DNA of 6,285 nt from the NCBI GenBank assembly GCA_003527885.1, contig DPWB01000254.1, positions 1-6,285 of the forward strand, written 5' to 3'. The stretch comes from Candidatus Competibacteraceae bacterium. GTDB lineage: Bacteria; Pseudomonadota; Gammaproteobacteria; Competibacterales; Competibacteraceae. Below are positions 1 through 6,256 of this stretch, in pieces. Numbering within the stretch: position 1 is the stretch's first letter; each line of letters begins with the position of its first letter. The notes beneath the pieces were generated by a model. The model did no database searches. It was not told where the DNA came from and saw only the letters and a list, made by a program, of their open reading frames with translations. The position numbers were made by a program, and so were the translations under genes.

Positions 1-242
1 AGGGAACCGATGGTGAGGTAGTCATCCAGAGCGGGGAGGATGACCCGGAGCCGGTTTACGGCGATCGACCCGCTCGGCGATATGGCGATGCCGCCGTAGC
101 TGATGTCGGCGAAAGGCTTCGCCAGGGCGGCGATTTGCTCGATCTGTTGCTTGGTGCTGTACCATAAATACCCCCAGATGCCACCGGCGACCAGCGCCAG
201 GGCGACGAGGAGGACCATGCCGGTGGTCTTGAGCTTGCGCAT
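1..242 (-). CDS. N-terminal part of an unrecognised membrane-anchored protein (runs off the left edge)
   Basis: Reading the minus strand from the ATG at 242-240 gives 80 complete codons with no stop before the window ends, so the gene is truncated by the window edge. The protein begins MRKLKTTG, followed by one hydrophobic segment at about residues 9-28 (MVLLVALALVAGGIWGYLWY). This would act as an uncleaved signal anchor, with the rest in the periplasm. A short helical stretch (STKQQIEQIAALAKPF) and a Gly/Ser-rich segment (YGGIAISPSGSIAVNRLRV) follow. The start is supported by a good ribosome binding site (AAGGAA) seven bases upstream. The anchor followed by WYSTKQQIEQ faintly recalls YdgA/DUF945-type proteins, but the part seen is too short to assign a family. 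It is divergent from the DUF1015 gene, with a 210-base gap. Coding status is likely; function is unknown. Confidence 0.72.
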   Translation of the reverse strand, partial: MRKLKTTGMVLLVALALVAGGIWGYLWYSTKQQIEQIAALAKPFADISYGGIAISPSGSIAVNRLRVILPALDDYLTIGS

Positions 243-249
243 CAACGGA

Positions 250-255
250 TTCCTT
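250..255 (-). promoter_or_regulatory. Shine-Dalgarno sequence for the left-edge membrane protein
   Basis: The minus strand reads AAGGAA, then seven bases, then the ATG at 242. Both sequence and spacing are close to ideal, and this is what fixes the start of the truncated gene at the left edge. Confidence 0.6.
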
Positions 256-300
256 GAAGGTTGGGAAGCGGTGTCGTCAGCACGTTCGTTCCTGGGTCGA

Positions 301-325
301 ATTTTTTACCCGTAATAATATATAT
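301..325. promoter_or_regulatory. A+T-rich island between divergent genes, possible promoter region
   Basis: In otherwise GC-rich DNA this short stretch (a run of six T, then TAATAATATATAT) is the only strongly A+T-rich segment between the left-edge membrane gene and the DUF1015 gene. Sequences resembling a -10 box can be read on both strands (TATATT on minus, TAATAT on plus). No well-spaced -35 box is convincing on either strand. Its position, about 60-80 bases from the minus-strand start and about 130 from the plus-strand start, suits a promoter for one or both genes. This is inferred from composition and position only. Confidence 0.3.
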
Positions 326-452
326 GGGGATATCGGCCGCTGGGAACGTTGCTAGAGCGCGTGTCGCCCATTTGTTAAGCTTGAGCCATTTCCGCAACCC
401 CGTCGCCCGCCGGTGATCGCGGGCGGTGTCGCCAACCCGAGAGTGACCGTCG

Positions 453-1796
453 ATGAATTTTGCACAGATCGGTTTGCAAATTCCCACCATCCTGCTGCCC
501 CGGACCGGCACGGATTTGACCCGGTGGGCGGTGGTCGCCTGCGATCAGTACACCTCGCAGCCGGATTACTGGCGACAAGTGGAAAACCGGGTGGGCGAAG
601 CGCCGTCCACGCTGCGGTTGGTGTTGCCGGAAGTGTATTTGGGCGCGAGCGACGAGGCGCAACGGATCGCCGCCATTCAAGAGACCATGTGTCGCTACTT
701 GGCCCGCGACATCCTGGCGCCACAACCGCTGGGGTTTGTTTTGGTCGAGCGGGAGACGGGACGGGGCCGTTCGCGCAAGGGGTTGATCGCGGCCCTGGAC
801 CTGGAGCACTACGATTACAGGGCGGGCGCCAAGACCTTGATCCGGCCGACTGAGGGCACCATTTTGGAGCGGTTGCCGCCCCGGATGCGGGTGCGCGAGA
901 ACGCGCTTTTGGAGTTGCCGCACGTCATGGTTCTGATCGACGACCCCGACCGCACAGTCATCGAGCCGCTGTTTGCCGAACCGCAAGAGCGTCTGTATGA
1001 CTTTCCGCTGATGCTGAACGGCGGTCGGGTGCGCGGCTGGCGGGCGTCGCATCCGCTGTTGGTTCAGTGGGCGGTGGAGCATTTGACGCGCTTGGCCGAT
1101 CCGGCGGTTTTCGCCGGCCGTTACGGTGTCACGGATGAACCGGTGTTGCTGTACGCCATGGGCGACGGCAACCATTCCTTCGCCACCGCCAAGACGGTTT
1201 GGGAAAACCTCAAGCGCGCCGCGCCCGATCCGGCCGCCATCATGAACCACCCGGCCCGCCACGCGCTGGTCGAATTGGTCAATCTGCACGATCCGGGGTT
1301 GGAGTTTGAGGCGATCCACCGGGTCGCGTTCGAGGTGGGGGCCGATCGCTTGCTGGCGGCGCTCGGTGCTTTTCTTGCGGCCCAAGGCTCCGTGCTGACC
1401 GTTCTGGACGCGGCCTCGTGGGACGCGGCTCGGCGGACTCGGTCGGAAATACAGCACCCCGACCGTCACACGATCGGCTTCCTGAACCGGGACCGTTGCG
1501 GGGTGCTGGTTATCGAGCGACCACGCCTGACGCTGCCGGTCGCCACGCTACAGGCTTTTCTGGACCAGTATCTGAAGGACCAGCCCGGCACGCGGCTCGA
1601 TTATATCCACGGTGAGGAGGTGCTGGAACAGCTCGGCCGGCAACCGGGTAATGTCGGGTTCTATTTGCCGGCCCTGGCCAAGAACGATTTTTTCCGCACC
1701 GTCATCCGCGACGGCGCCTTGCCGCGCAAGACCTTCTCGATGGGCGAGGCCGACGAGAAGCGGTTTTATCTGGAATGCCGGCGGATCGTGCCCTGA
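453..1796 (+). CDS. DUF1015 family protein
   Basis: This is a 447-residue soluble protein with no signal peptide or membrane segment. It matches the DUF1015 family (conserved bacterial and archaeal proteins of unknown biochemical function) along its whole length. Family-typical blocks in order are: VVACDQYTSQPDYW at 27-40, RPTEGTILERLPPR at 131-144, the signature MGDGNHSFATAK at 236-247, NLHDPGLEFEAIHR at 277-290, and LPRKTFSMGEADEKR at 423-437 near the C-terminus. The length is normal for the family and the reading frame is intact. The ATG at 453 has only a weak purine-rich site upstream (GAGAG at 439-443, nine bases away), but the N-terminus aligns with the expected family start. The gene lies 50 bases upstream of the EF-G gene on the same strand, so co-transcription is plausible. 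Family assignment is confident; the function is not known. Confidence 0.9.
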   Translation: MNFAQIGLQIPTILLPRTGTDLTRWAVVACDQYTSQPDYWRQVENRVGEAPSTLRLVLPEVYLGASDEAQRIAAIQETMCRYLARDILAPQPLGFVLVERETGRGRSRKGLIAALDLEHYDYRAGAKTLIRPTEGTILERLPPRMRVRENALLELPHVMVLIDDPDRTVIEPLFAEPQERLYDFPLMLNGGRVRGWRASHPLLVQWAVEHLTRLADPAVFAGRYGVTDEPVLLYAMGDGNHSFATAKTVWENLKRAAPDPAAIMNHPARHALVELVNLHDPGLEFEAIHRVAFEVGADRLLAALGAFLAAQGSVLTVLDAASWDAARRTRSEIQHPDRHTIGFLNRDRCGVLVIERPRLTLPVATLQAFLDQYLKDQPGTRLDYIHGEEVLEQLGRQPGNVGFYLPALAKNDFFRTVIRDGALPRKTFSMGEADEKRFYLECRRIVP

Positions 1797-1846
1797 AGCC
1801 GCTCGCCTCCTCCAGGCCGAGCGATTGAATCGAGTGAGAATTCTGC

Positions 1847-3904
1847 ATGGCCAAGGCCCCGGACCTCGCGCGGGTGCGCAACATCGGCGTCGCCGCTCAT
1901 GTGGACGCCGGCAAGACCACGCTGACCGAGCGGATGCTGTACTACGCCGGCGCTTCCCACAAGATCGGTGAAGTCCACGAGGGCGCGGCCCACATGGATT
2001 ACATGGTCGAGGAACAGGAGCACGGCATCACCATCACCGCCGCCGTCACCCGGTTGCCGTGGCGCGAGCATCTCATTCAGTTGATCGATACCCCCGGCCA
2101 CGTCGATTTCACCATCGAAGTCGAACGGTCGATGCGGGTGCTGGACGGTTGCGTGATCGTGTTGGACGGGGTGCGCGGAGTGGAGCCGCAGACGGAAACC
2201 GTGTGGCGTCAGCGCACCCGCTTCCAGTTGCCGGCGCTGTTTTTCGTCAACAAGCTGGATCGGCCCGGCGCCGATTTCGCGCGGGCGCTGGCGACGGTGC
2301 GCGAGCGATTCGCCGTCGAGCCGGTGGCGGTGACGGTGCCGCTCGCCGACTACGATGGCACCGTCGTTCAGTTGATCGATAAAACCCGCTGGCGCTTCGG
2401 CGGCGAGCGGGGCGAACAGGTCGAGATCGCGCCTTGCGACGAGGCGACCTGGGCGCGGTTGCGCCCCTGGCGGGAAAGCTTGTTGCTGGCGGCGGCCGAA
2501 ATGGACGACGCGCTGGCCGAGCAGGTATTGACCGATGCGGAACCCGAACCGGCGGCGGTGTGGGCGGCGCTGCGTCAAGCCGCGCTGGCGGGTAAGTCCT
2601 GTCCCTGTTTCGCCGGCAGCGCGCTGCGCAACCAGGGCGTGCAGCCGTTGTTGGATGGCATCGTCCGGCTGTTGCCGGCCCCGACCGAGCGCCCGCCCAG
2701 CTTGGCGCATCGACCCGACGGCGCTGAGGAGCGGGTGACGGTGGTGGCGAACGGTCCGCTGGCGGCGCTGGCGTTCAAGGTGCAGGTTTGGGAGGGTCGC
2801 CGCCACGTGTTCGCCCGGTTGTATCGGGGTACGCTGAAACCCGGCGATGAAGTGGTGATCCCCGGCCCGAACGGCAGCCTGCGCCAAGAGCGGGTGGCGC
2901 GCTTGTTCGACGTGGACGCCAACCACAAGATGCGCCTGGATCAAGCGACCGCCGGCCAGATCGTGTTGTTGGCGGGTCTGCGCTGGGCGACGACCGGCGA
3001 TACGCTGTGCGCGCCGTCGCATCCGCTGTGGCTGGAGCGGATCGAGACGCGCGAACCCGTGCTGGGGTTGGCTATCGAACCGCAATCCGGCGCTGACGAG
3101 GAAAAACTGTTGGAGGCGCTCGACAAATTGCAGCAGGAAGACCCGACGCTGCGGGTCGAGGAGGATGGGGAAACCGGTCAACGGATCCTGCGCGGGATGG
3201 GGGAATTGCACTTGCAAATCGCCGAGGAGCGATTGCGCCGAGAGTTCGGCGTCAACATCCGGGTCGGGAATCCCGATGTGGTGGTGCGGGAAACCATCGC
3301 CCAGCCCGCCGAGGCCGAAAGCGTGTTCCACCGCCAGATCGAACAGCCGGACGGCAAGAAGCTGGAGCTGAAAGCGTGGGCGCGGGTGGCGGTGCGACCG
3401 CTGGCGCGAGGGGGTGGTAAGTCCGTGACCTCGGAACCGCTGGTCAGACCCGAAGGCGCGGGGTTGAATCCGGCGCAACGGGATGCGGCGGCGGGTGGCG
3501 CTGAAGATGCGCTGGCCAGCGGCCCGGCGACCGGAGCGCCCTTACAGGATTTGGCGGTTCGGGTGCTGGAGGTGGAATTGTTCGGGGCGTTATCCAGCCC
3601 GCAGGCGCTGCGGGTGGCGGTGGCGGAGGCGGCGCGCAAGGCGATCTCGCAAGCCGGCGGGCTGGCGCTGCGACCGATCATGACCGCCGAGGTGGTGGTG
3701 CCGGAAAGCGATGTCGGCGCGGTCTTGGGCGATTTGCAGGCGCGGCGGGCCGTGATTCGGGATACCACGACATTGGGCGAGATGACCATTATCCACTGCG
3801 ATTGCGCGCTGGATCGTTTGCTGGGCTATATCACCGAGCTGCGCGGCATGACGCGCGGACGCGGCCAGTTCACCATGCATTTTGGTCGGTTTGATGTGGG
3901 ATAA
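1847..3904 (+). CDS. fusA: elongation factor G homologue (probable second EF-G paralogue)
   Basis: This 685-residue translational GTPase has the EF-G domain order; EF-G drives tRNA-mRNA translocation and, with RRF, ribosome recycling. All G-domain motifs are present: G1 AHVDAGKTT at 17-25, switch I GITI at 60-63, G3 DTPGH at 81-85, G4 NKLD at 135-138, and G5 GSAL at 257-260. The EF-G-specific G' insertion lies between G4 and G5. Domain II follows from about 295. Domain III is clear (IEPQSGADEEKLLEAL, then RGMGELHLQI at 449-458). Domain V is clear (LRPIMTAEVVVPE at 608-620, LRGMTRGRGQFTM at 665-677). Domain IV (about 486-605) is divergent: the usual GQYGHV block is missing and a Gly/Ala-rich stretch replaces the tip. 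Residue 59, Arg in E. coli EF-G, is His. No rpsL, rpsG or tuf lies beside it, unlike the usual str-operon fusA. I infer a paralogue; whether it translocates, recycles or protects ribosomes cannot be told from sequence. The ribosome binding site before the ATG is weak (GAGTGAGAA). Confidence 0.93.
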   Translation: MAKAPDLARVRNIGVAAHVDAGKTTLTERMLYYAGASHKIGEVHEGAAHMDYMVEEQEHGITITAAVTRLPWREHLIQLIDTPGHVDFTIEVERSMRVLDGCVIVLDGVRGVEPQTETVWRQRTRFQLPALFFVNKLDRPGADFARALATVRERFAVEPVAVTVPLADYDGTVVQLIDKTRWRFGGERGEQVEIAPCDEATWARLRPWRESLLLAAAEMDDALAEQVLTDAEPEPAAVWAALRQAALAGKSCPCFAGSALRNQGVQPLLDGIVRLLPAPTERPPSLAHRPDGAEERVTVVANGPLAALAFKVQVWEGRRHVFARLYRGTLKPGDEVVIPGPNGSLRQERVARLFDVDANHKMRLDQATAGQIVLLAGLRWATTGDTLCAPSHPLWLERIETREPVLGLAIEPQSGADEEKLLEALDKLQQEDPTLRVEEDGETGQRILRGMGELHLQIAEERLRREFGVNIRVGNPDVVVRETIAQPAEAESVFHRQIEQPDGKKLELKAWARVAVRPLARGGGKSVTSEPLVRPEGAGLNPAQRDAAAGGAEDALASGPATGAPLQDLAVRVLEVELFGALSSPQALRVAVAEAARKAISQAGGLALRPIMTAEVVVPESDVGAVLGDLQARRAVIRDTTTLGEMTIIHCDCALDRLLGYITELRGMTRGRGQFTMHFGRFDVG

Positions 3905-4095
3905 ATTGAGCTGCAACTGCACAAAAACCTTACGTCGAAGACCGTATTTGAGAGGCTTTTAATTTAGAATGGGGATGCGATTTCCCTGACGCGGAGTCGC
4001 CGCCACCGTTTCGGATCCAGGATGATGTTGGCTGATGGTGTGTTGGGCTGTCTAACAACTTTCCATAAAAATCATAAATTTTTGAACGTGCTCCC

Positions 4096-4299
4096 ATGAA
4101 TCGAAACAGGTCGGAGTTCTTCGGCCCCACTCAACTGTTTGGGGGATTTATCAACGTGACCAGCCAAGGCCATGCGGCTGGCGTTGATGCGCTGATGAAC
4201 AACTGGGAGGGTGGGCTGGATTTTTTCGCTAACCTGCTCAAGCGGGCGGAAGATGTGGCGGCTCGCGGCAACGCCCTGCTTGTGAGCATGGGTAAATAA
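4096..4299 (+). CDS. small hypothetical protein (67 aa; possibly 47 aa from a GTG start)
   Basis: An open reading frame of 67 codons runs from ATG 4096 to TAA. The product is mildly acidic and helical towards its C-terminus (NNWEGGLDFFANLL, then KRAEDVAARGNALL), with no signal peptide or clear membrane span. I do not recognise it. The ATG has no ribosome binding site. An in-frame GTG at 4156 is preceded by GGGGGA at nine bases' spacing and would give a 47-residue protein beginning MTSQGHAAG, covering the more protein-like half. The upstream A+T-rich stretch (4066-4085) could hold a promoter, but I could not fit a good -35/-10 pair. The codon pattern looks coding from about 4156 on. It might be a real small gene, the tail of a decayed one, or chance. 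Confidence 0.35.
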   Translation: MNRNRSEFFGPTQLFGGFINVTSQGHAAGVDALMNNWEGGLDFFANLLKRAEDVAARGNALLVSMGK

Positions 4300-4368
4300 G
4301 GTTGTGCTTGAAGAAGGTGACGGCGGCGGTTCAAGGGAGAAATAGGCGCTGCTGCCCGTTGCCGCTTT

Positions 4369-4518
4369 TTACTGGACTGGCTTCAGCACCATCGGAAAGT
4401 AAATGGCCAGCATCGCGCTGAATGCTGGATGCTCCAAGCACCATTCGGGTCCGTGGATATCGCTCCGCGACAGGACCGAGCGTGCTGAGCCGGCATTCTC
4501 TGGTGCGGTGAGGGGCAT
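4369..4518 (-). CDS. candidate 49-residue ORF directly after cbiA
   Basis: On the minus strand an ATG at 4518 follows the cbiA stop codon by three bases and opens 49 codons ending in TAA at 4371-4369. The C-terminal half (HGPEWCLEHPAF, then SAMLAIYFPMVL) looks protein-like and mildly hydrophobic. The AGAGG before the ATG abuts it and overlaps the cbiA stop, so it is too close to act as a normal ribosome binding site; translation would have to be coupled to cbiA. I recognise no family. Chance is a real alternative, and the tight linkage to cbiA is the main reason to list it. Confidence 0.22.
   Translation of the reverse strand: MPLTAPENAGSARSVLSRSDIHGPEWCLEHPAFSAMLAIYFPMVLKPVQ
4407..4428. repeat. 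perfect seven-base inverted repeat (hairpin)
   Basis: CCAGCAT at 4407-4413 and ATGCTGG at 4422-4428 form a perfect seven-pair stem around an eight-base loop. It lies past the end of cbiA, inside the 49-codon minus-strand ORF candidate. No T-run follows on either strand, so it is not a standard intrinsic terminator; it could stabilise the 3' end of the cbiA transcript or be incidental. Confidence 0.3.
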
Positions 4519-4521
4519 CCT

Positions 4522-5814
4522 CTAGCAGGGTTTGAACAGCCGCGCCGTTGCCGCCGGGTTGCTGGCGAAATACAGATGCAGATACGAGGCGGTCAGCCGG
4601 CCTGTCCGATAGATGGCCTCACCGGGTTTGCCGTCGCGCTGGCGGCGGCCGTGCGCCAGCGGTCGCAGCGGCGTGTCCAGCTTGGAATGGTGAAAAGTAT
4701 GTCCGCGCAGTTCGCCTTCCGGCAGGTCCACCGCCTGCATTCCCAGGCTGACCAGTTTCGGCTGTAGCGCCGCATGACCCGGCAGCAGGCCCAGCATCGG
4801 TGCGCGGTAGCCCTCTCTGTCCGCCAGCGATTCCAGGGTATACAGCAGGCCCCCGCATTCGGCATAAAGCGGTTTGCCGGCTTGATGGTGCTCCCGCAAG
4901 GCTTGGCGCAGGGAGCCGTTGGCCGCCAGGGTGTCAAGGTGCAATTCCGGGTAGCCGCCGGGAAGGTACACGGCGTCTATCGCTGGTAGTCCGGTATCGA
5001 CCAGCGGCGAGAAGAACACCAGTTCCGCGCCCAATGCCCGCAGCGTATCCAGATTGGCCGGGTACAGAAAGGCAAAGGCGGTATCGCGGGCGACGCCGAT
5101 GCGAACGCCTTCGAGCAGGGGCGGCGGCGGCTCCAGGGTCGCGGCTGGAAAAGTCACCGGCGGCGGCAATTCCGCCAACGCGGTCTGGGCGATCCGCGTG
5201 GCGGCATTTTCTAGCCGTGTTTCCAGATCGGCGATTTCAGCCGCCTGCACCAAGCCGAGATGACGGTCGGGCAGGGCGATTTCACCGTCGCGCGGCAGCC
5301 AGCCGTAATCCTTCAAATGGGGTGGCAGGCTCTCGGCCAGCAACCCGGCATGGCCCGGCCCCGCGACCCGGTTGGCCAGCACGCCGGCGAACGGCAGGCC
5401 GGGCCGATAATGCGCCAAGCCGTGCGCCACCGCGCCGAAGGTTTGGGCCATGGCATTGGCGTTGATCAACGCCAGCACCGGCACGCCGAACAAGCCGGCG
5501 AGATCGGCGCTGGAAGGGGTGCCATCGAACAGCCCCATCACGCCTTCGATCAAGATTAAATCGGCTTGCTGGGCCGCTTGGTACAGCAGGGCCTTGCAGT
5601 GGGTTTCGCCTGCCATCCATAAATCGAGCTGATAGACCGGCTGGCCGGAGGCCCGTTCCAGGATCATGGGATCGAGAAAATCGGGGCCGGTCTTGAACGC
5701 CCGCACCGTGTGGCCCCGGTTGCGATGGTGGCGGGCGAGGCCGGCGGTGACGGTGGTTTTACCCTGGCCGGAAGCCGGGGCGCTGATCAGCAGAGCGGGA
5801 CAAGTGGCGGACAT
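4522..5814 (-). CDS. cbiA: cobyrinate a,c-diamide synthase (CbiA/CobB family)
   Basis: This 430-residue cytoplasmic enzyme amidates the a and c side chains of cobyrinate (or hydrogenobyrinate in the aerobic route), using ATP and glutamine, in cobalamin synthesis. The N-terminal dethiobiotin-synthetase-like ATPase domain has the P-loop ASGQGKTT at 14-21, KTGPDFLDP at 41-49 and EGVMGLFDG at 90-98. A Pro-rich linker lies near 217-233. The C-terminal class I glutamine amidotransferase domain has PGGYPELH at 285-292, the nucleophile Cys320 in YAECGG, GHTFHHSKLD at 371-380, and the probable partner His413 in SYLHLYF. All key residues are present and the length is near normal for the family. No other cob/cbi gene lies in the window, so the aerobic (CobB) and anaerobic (CbiA) roles cannot be separated. 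The related DsrN of sulfur oxidisers, which amidates siroheme, is an alternative. The ATG at 5814 has only a weak AAAAG upstream. The membrane-protein gene 37 bases upstream is on the same strand, so an operon is possible. Confidence 0.93.
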   Translation of the reverse strand: MSATCPALLISAPASGQGKTTVTAGLARHHRNRGHTVRAFKTGPDFLDPMILERASGQPVYQLDLWMAGETHCKALLYQAAQQADLILIEGVMGLFDGTPSSADLAGLFGVPVLALINANAMAQTFGAVAHGLAHYRPGLPFAGVLANRVAGPGHAGLLAESLPPHLKDYGWLPRDGEIALPDRHLGLVQAAEIADLETRLENAATRIAQTALAELPPPVTFPAATLEPPPPLLEGVRIGVARDTAFAFLYPANLDTLRALGAELVFFSPLVDTGLPAIDAVYLPGGYPELHLDTLAANGSLRQALREHHQAGKPLYAECGGLLYTLESLADREGYRAPMLGLLPGHAALQPKLVSLGMQAVDLPEGELRGHTFHHSKLDTPLRPLAHGRRQRDGKPGEAIYRTGRLTASYLHLYFASNPAATARLFKPC

Positions 5815-5851
5815 GAGCTTTTGAAAAATAACAAAGGTAAGACGGTGAGAA

Positions 5852-6190
5852 TCAAACGTTTTCTCCGGTGGTCTTCCACGCCCGTATCAAGGCCCAGACC
5901 ATGAGGGCTATAGCGGCGGCCCGCACCAAAAACGCCAACACGGTATCCTGGTCCAGCAGTCCCCAGCGGCTCAGGATTTCGGTCCAATCGTGAAAGTCGT
6001 CCGGGTCCAGCCCGCCGACCAGCGGCAGTTCATGGGCGCGGGCGTCGGCCATGTAGCGTGCGACGTTCAAAAGGTTTTCTCCGACCCAGATCAGGCAAGC
6101 ATAAAAGCCGTAAGGCTGTTCGCGGCGATAGCATTCCCAGGCGCAGGCGACCGGCATCAGCAGTTGCATGAGCGTGCCGCCATACACGGC
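5852..6190 (-). CDS. C-terminal 112 residues of a multi-pass membrane protein, cut by the contig end
   Basis: The genuine part of this reading frame runs from 6190 down to the TGA at 5854-5852. The N-terminus is lost because the genomic sequence stops at 6190, where adapter begins. The visible piece has hydrophobic segments at about residues 5-19 (GTLMQLLMPVACAW), 28-42 (around FYACLIWVGENLL) and 83-103 (TVLAFLVRAAAIALMVWALI). Between them is a polar loop with NVARYMADARA, ELPLVGG and FHDWTEIL. The GGTLMQLLMP, GENLLN and ADARA-LPLVGG pattern resembles a family of uncharacterised bacterial integral membrane proteins, but this is from memory and the diagnostic N-terminal half is missing. It is upstream of and co-directional with cbiA with a 37-base gap, so it may share a transcript. 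The frame stays open into the adapter, so a gene caller would add about 28 false residues at the N-terminus. Confidence 0.75.
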   Translation of the reverse strand, partial: AVYGGTLMQLLMPVACAWECYRREQPYGFYACLIWVGENLLNVARYMADARAHELPLVGGLDPDDFHDWTEILSRWGLLDQDTVLAFLVRAAAIALMVWALIRAWKTTGENV

Positions 6191-6256
6191 CTGTCTCTTA
6201 TACACATCTCCGAGCCCACGAGACCGTACTAGATCTCGTATGACGTCTTCTGCTTG
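6191..6256 (+). other. Nextera/Illumina P7 adapter with index (library contamination, not genomic)
   Basis: The sequence reads, without a gap: the Tn5 mosaic end CTGTCTCTTATACACATCT (6191-6209), the Nextera read-2 adapter remainder CCGAGCCCACGAGAC (6210-6224), an eight-base index CGTACTAG (6225-6232, which I recall as Nextera i7 index N702), and the P7 flow-cell sequence beginning ATCTCGTATG (6233-6256). The P7 part differs from the standard oligo at one base: A instead of C at 6243. No organism carries this arrangement; it is untrimmed read-through from a short insert that was assembled into the contig end. Confidence 0.98.

Larger units (their letters stand above)
3905..4521. other. 617-base region between convergent genes
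   Basis: This gap separates the ends of the EF-G gene (plus strand) and cbiA (minus strand). It has lower GC than its flanks, most obviously at 3955-3970 and 4061-4085; the second stretch contains a six-base A/T inverted repeat (AAAAAT at 4067-4072, ATTTTT at 4078-4083). It holds two small open reading frames (4096-4299 plus, 4369-4518 minus) described separately, and one seven-base-stem hairpin at 4407-4428. I found no hairpin followed by a T-run serving either flanking gene, and no tRNA, insertion-sequence end or repeat array. It could contain the decayed remains of a gene or a small unannotated one. Confidence 0.5.

Noticed and set aside
375..1469. Long minus-strand open frame (364 codons) opposite the DUF1015 gene
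   Set aside because: It is the antisense shadow of a clear family protein. The translation is rich in Arg, Gln, His and Pro with no recognisable domain, as expected from GC-rich complementary strand.
1766..3478. 570-codon minus-strand open frame opposite EF-G
   Set aside because: It is long only because high GC suppresses stops. Its Arg/His/Gln-rich composition has no domain, while the plus strand encodes unmistakable EF-G motifs.
3931..3946. Possible terminator hairpin after EF-G (TACGTC, loop GAA, GA-C-CGTA)
   Set aside because: The stem has only six pairs with a bulge, and no T-run follows directly; the nearest T-rich bases are about ten bases further on and interrupted.
3948..3970. Possible promoter (TTGAGA and TAGAAT) downstream of EF-G
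   Set aside because: The spacing between the two boxes is 11 bases, far short of the roughly 17 needed, and no convincing gene start lies just downstream.
3930..4130. 66-codon minus-strand ORF in the convergent intergenic region
   Set aside because: It overlaps the start of the better plus-strand candidate, has a low-complexity polar composition and no ribosome binding site, and I recognise no family.
4800..5465. 221-codon plus-strand open frame opposite cbiA
   Set aside because: It is an Arg/Pro/Ala-rich antisense shadow of cbiA with no protein-like hydrophobic pattern.
5815..5851. Cobalamin riboswitch upstream of cbiA
   Set aside because: Only 37 bases separate cbiA from the preceding gene, too short for a cobalamin aptamer, and no B12-box-like sequence is visible there.
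6191..6209. A real transposon end (Tn5 mosaic-end sequence)
   Set aside because: The mosaic end is followed by the Nextera primer, an index and P7, so it comes from library preparation and not from a resident transposon.
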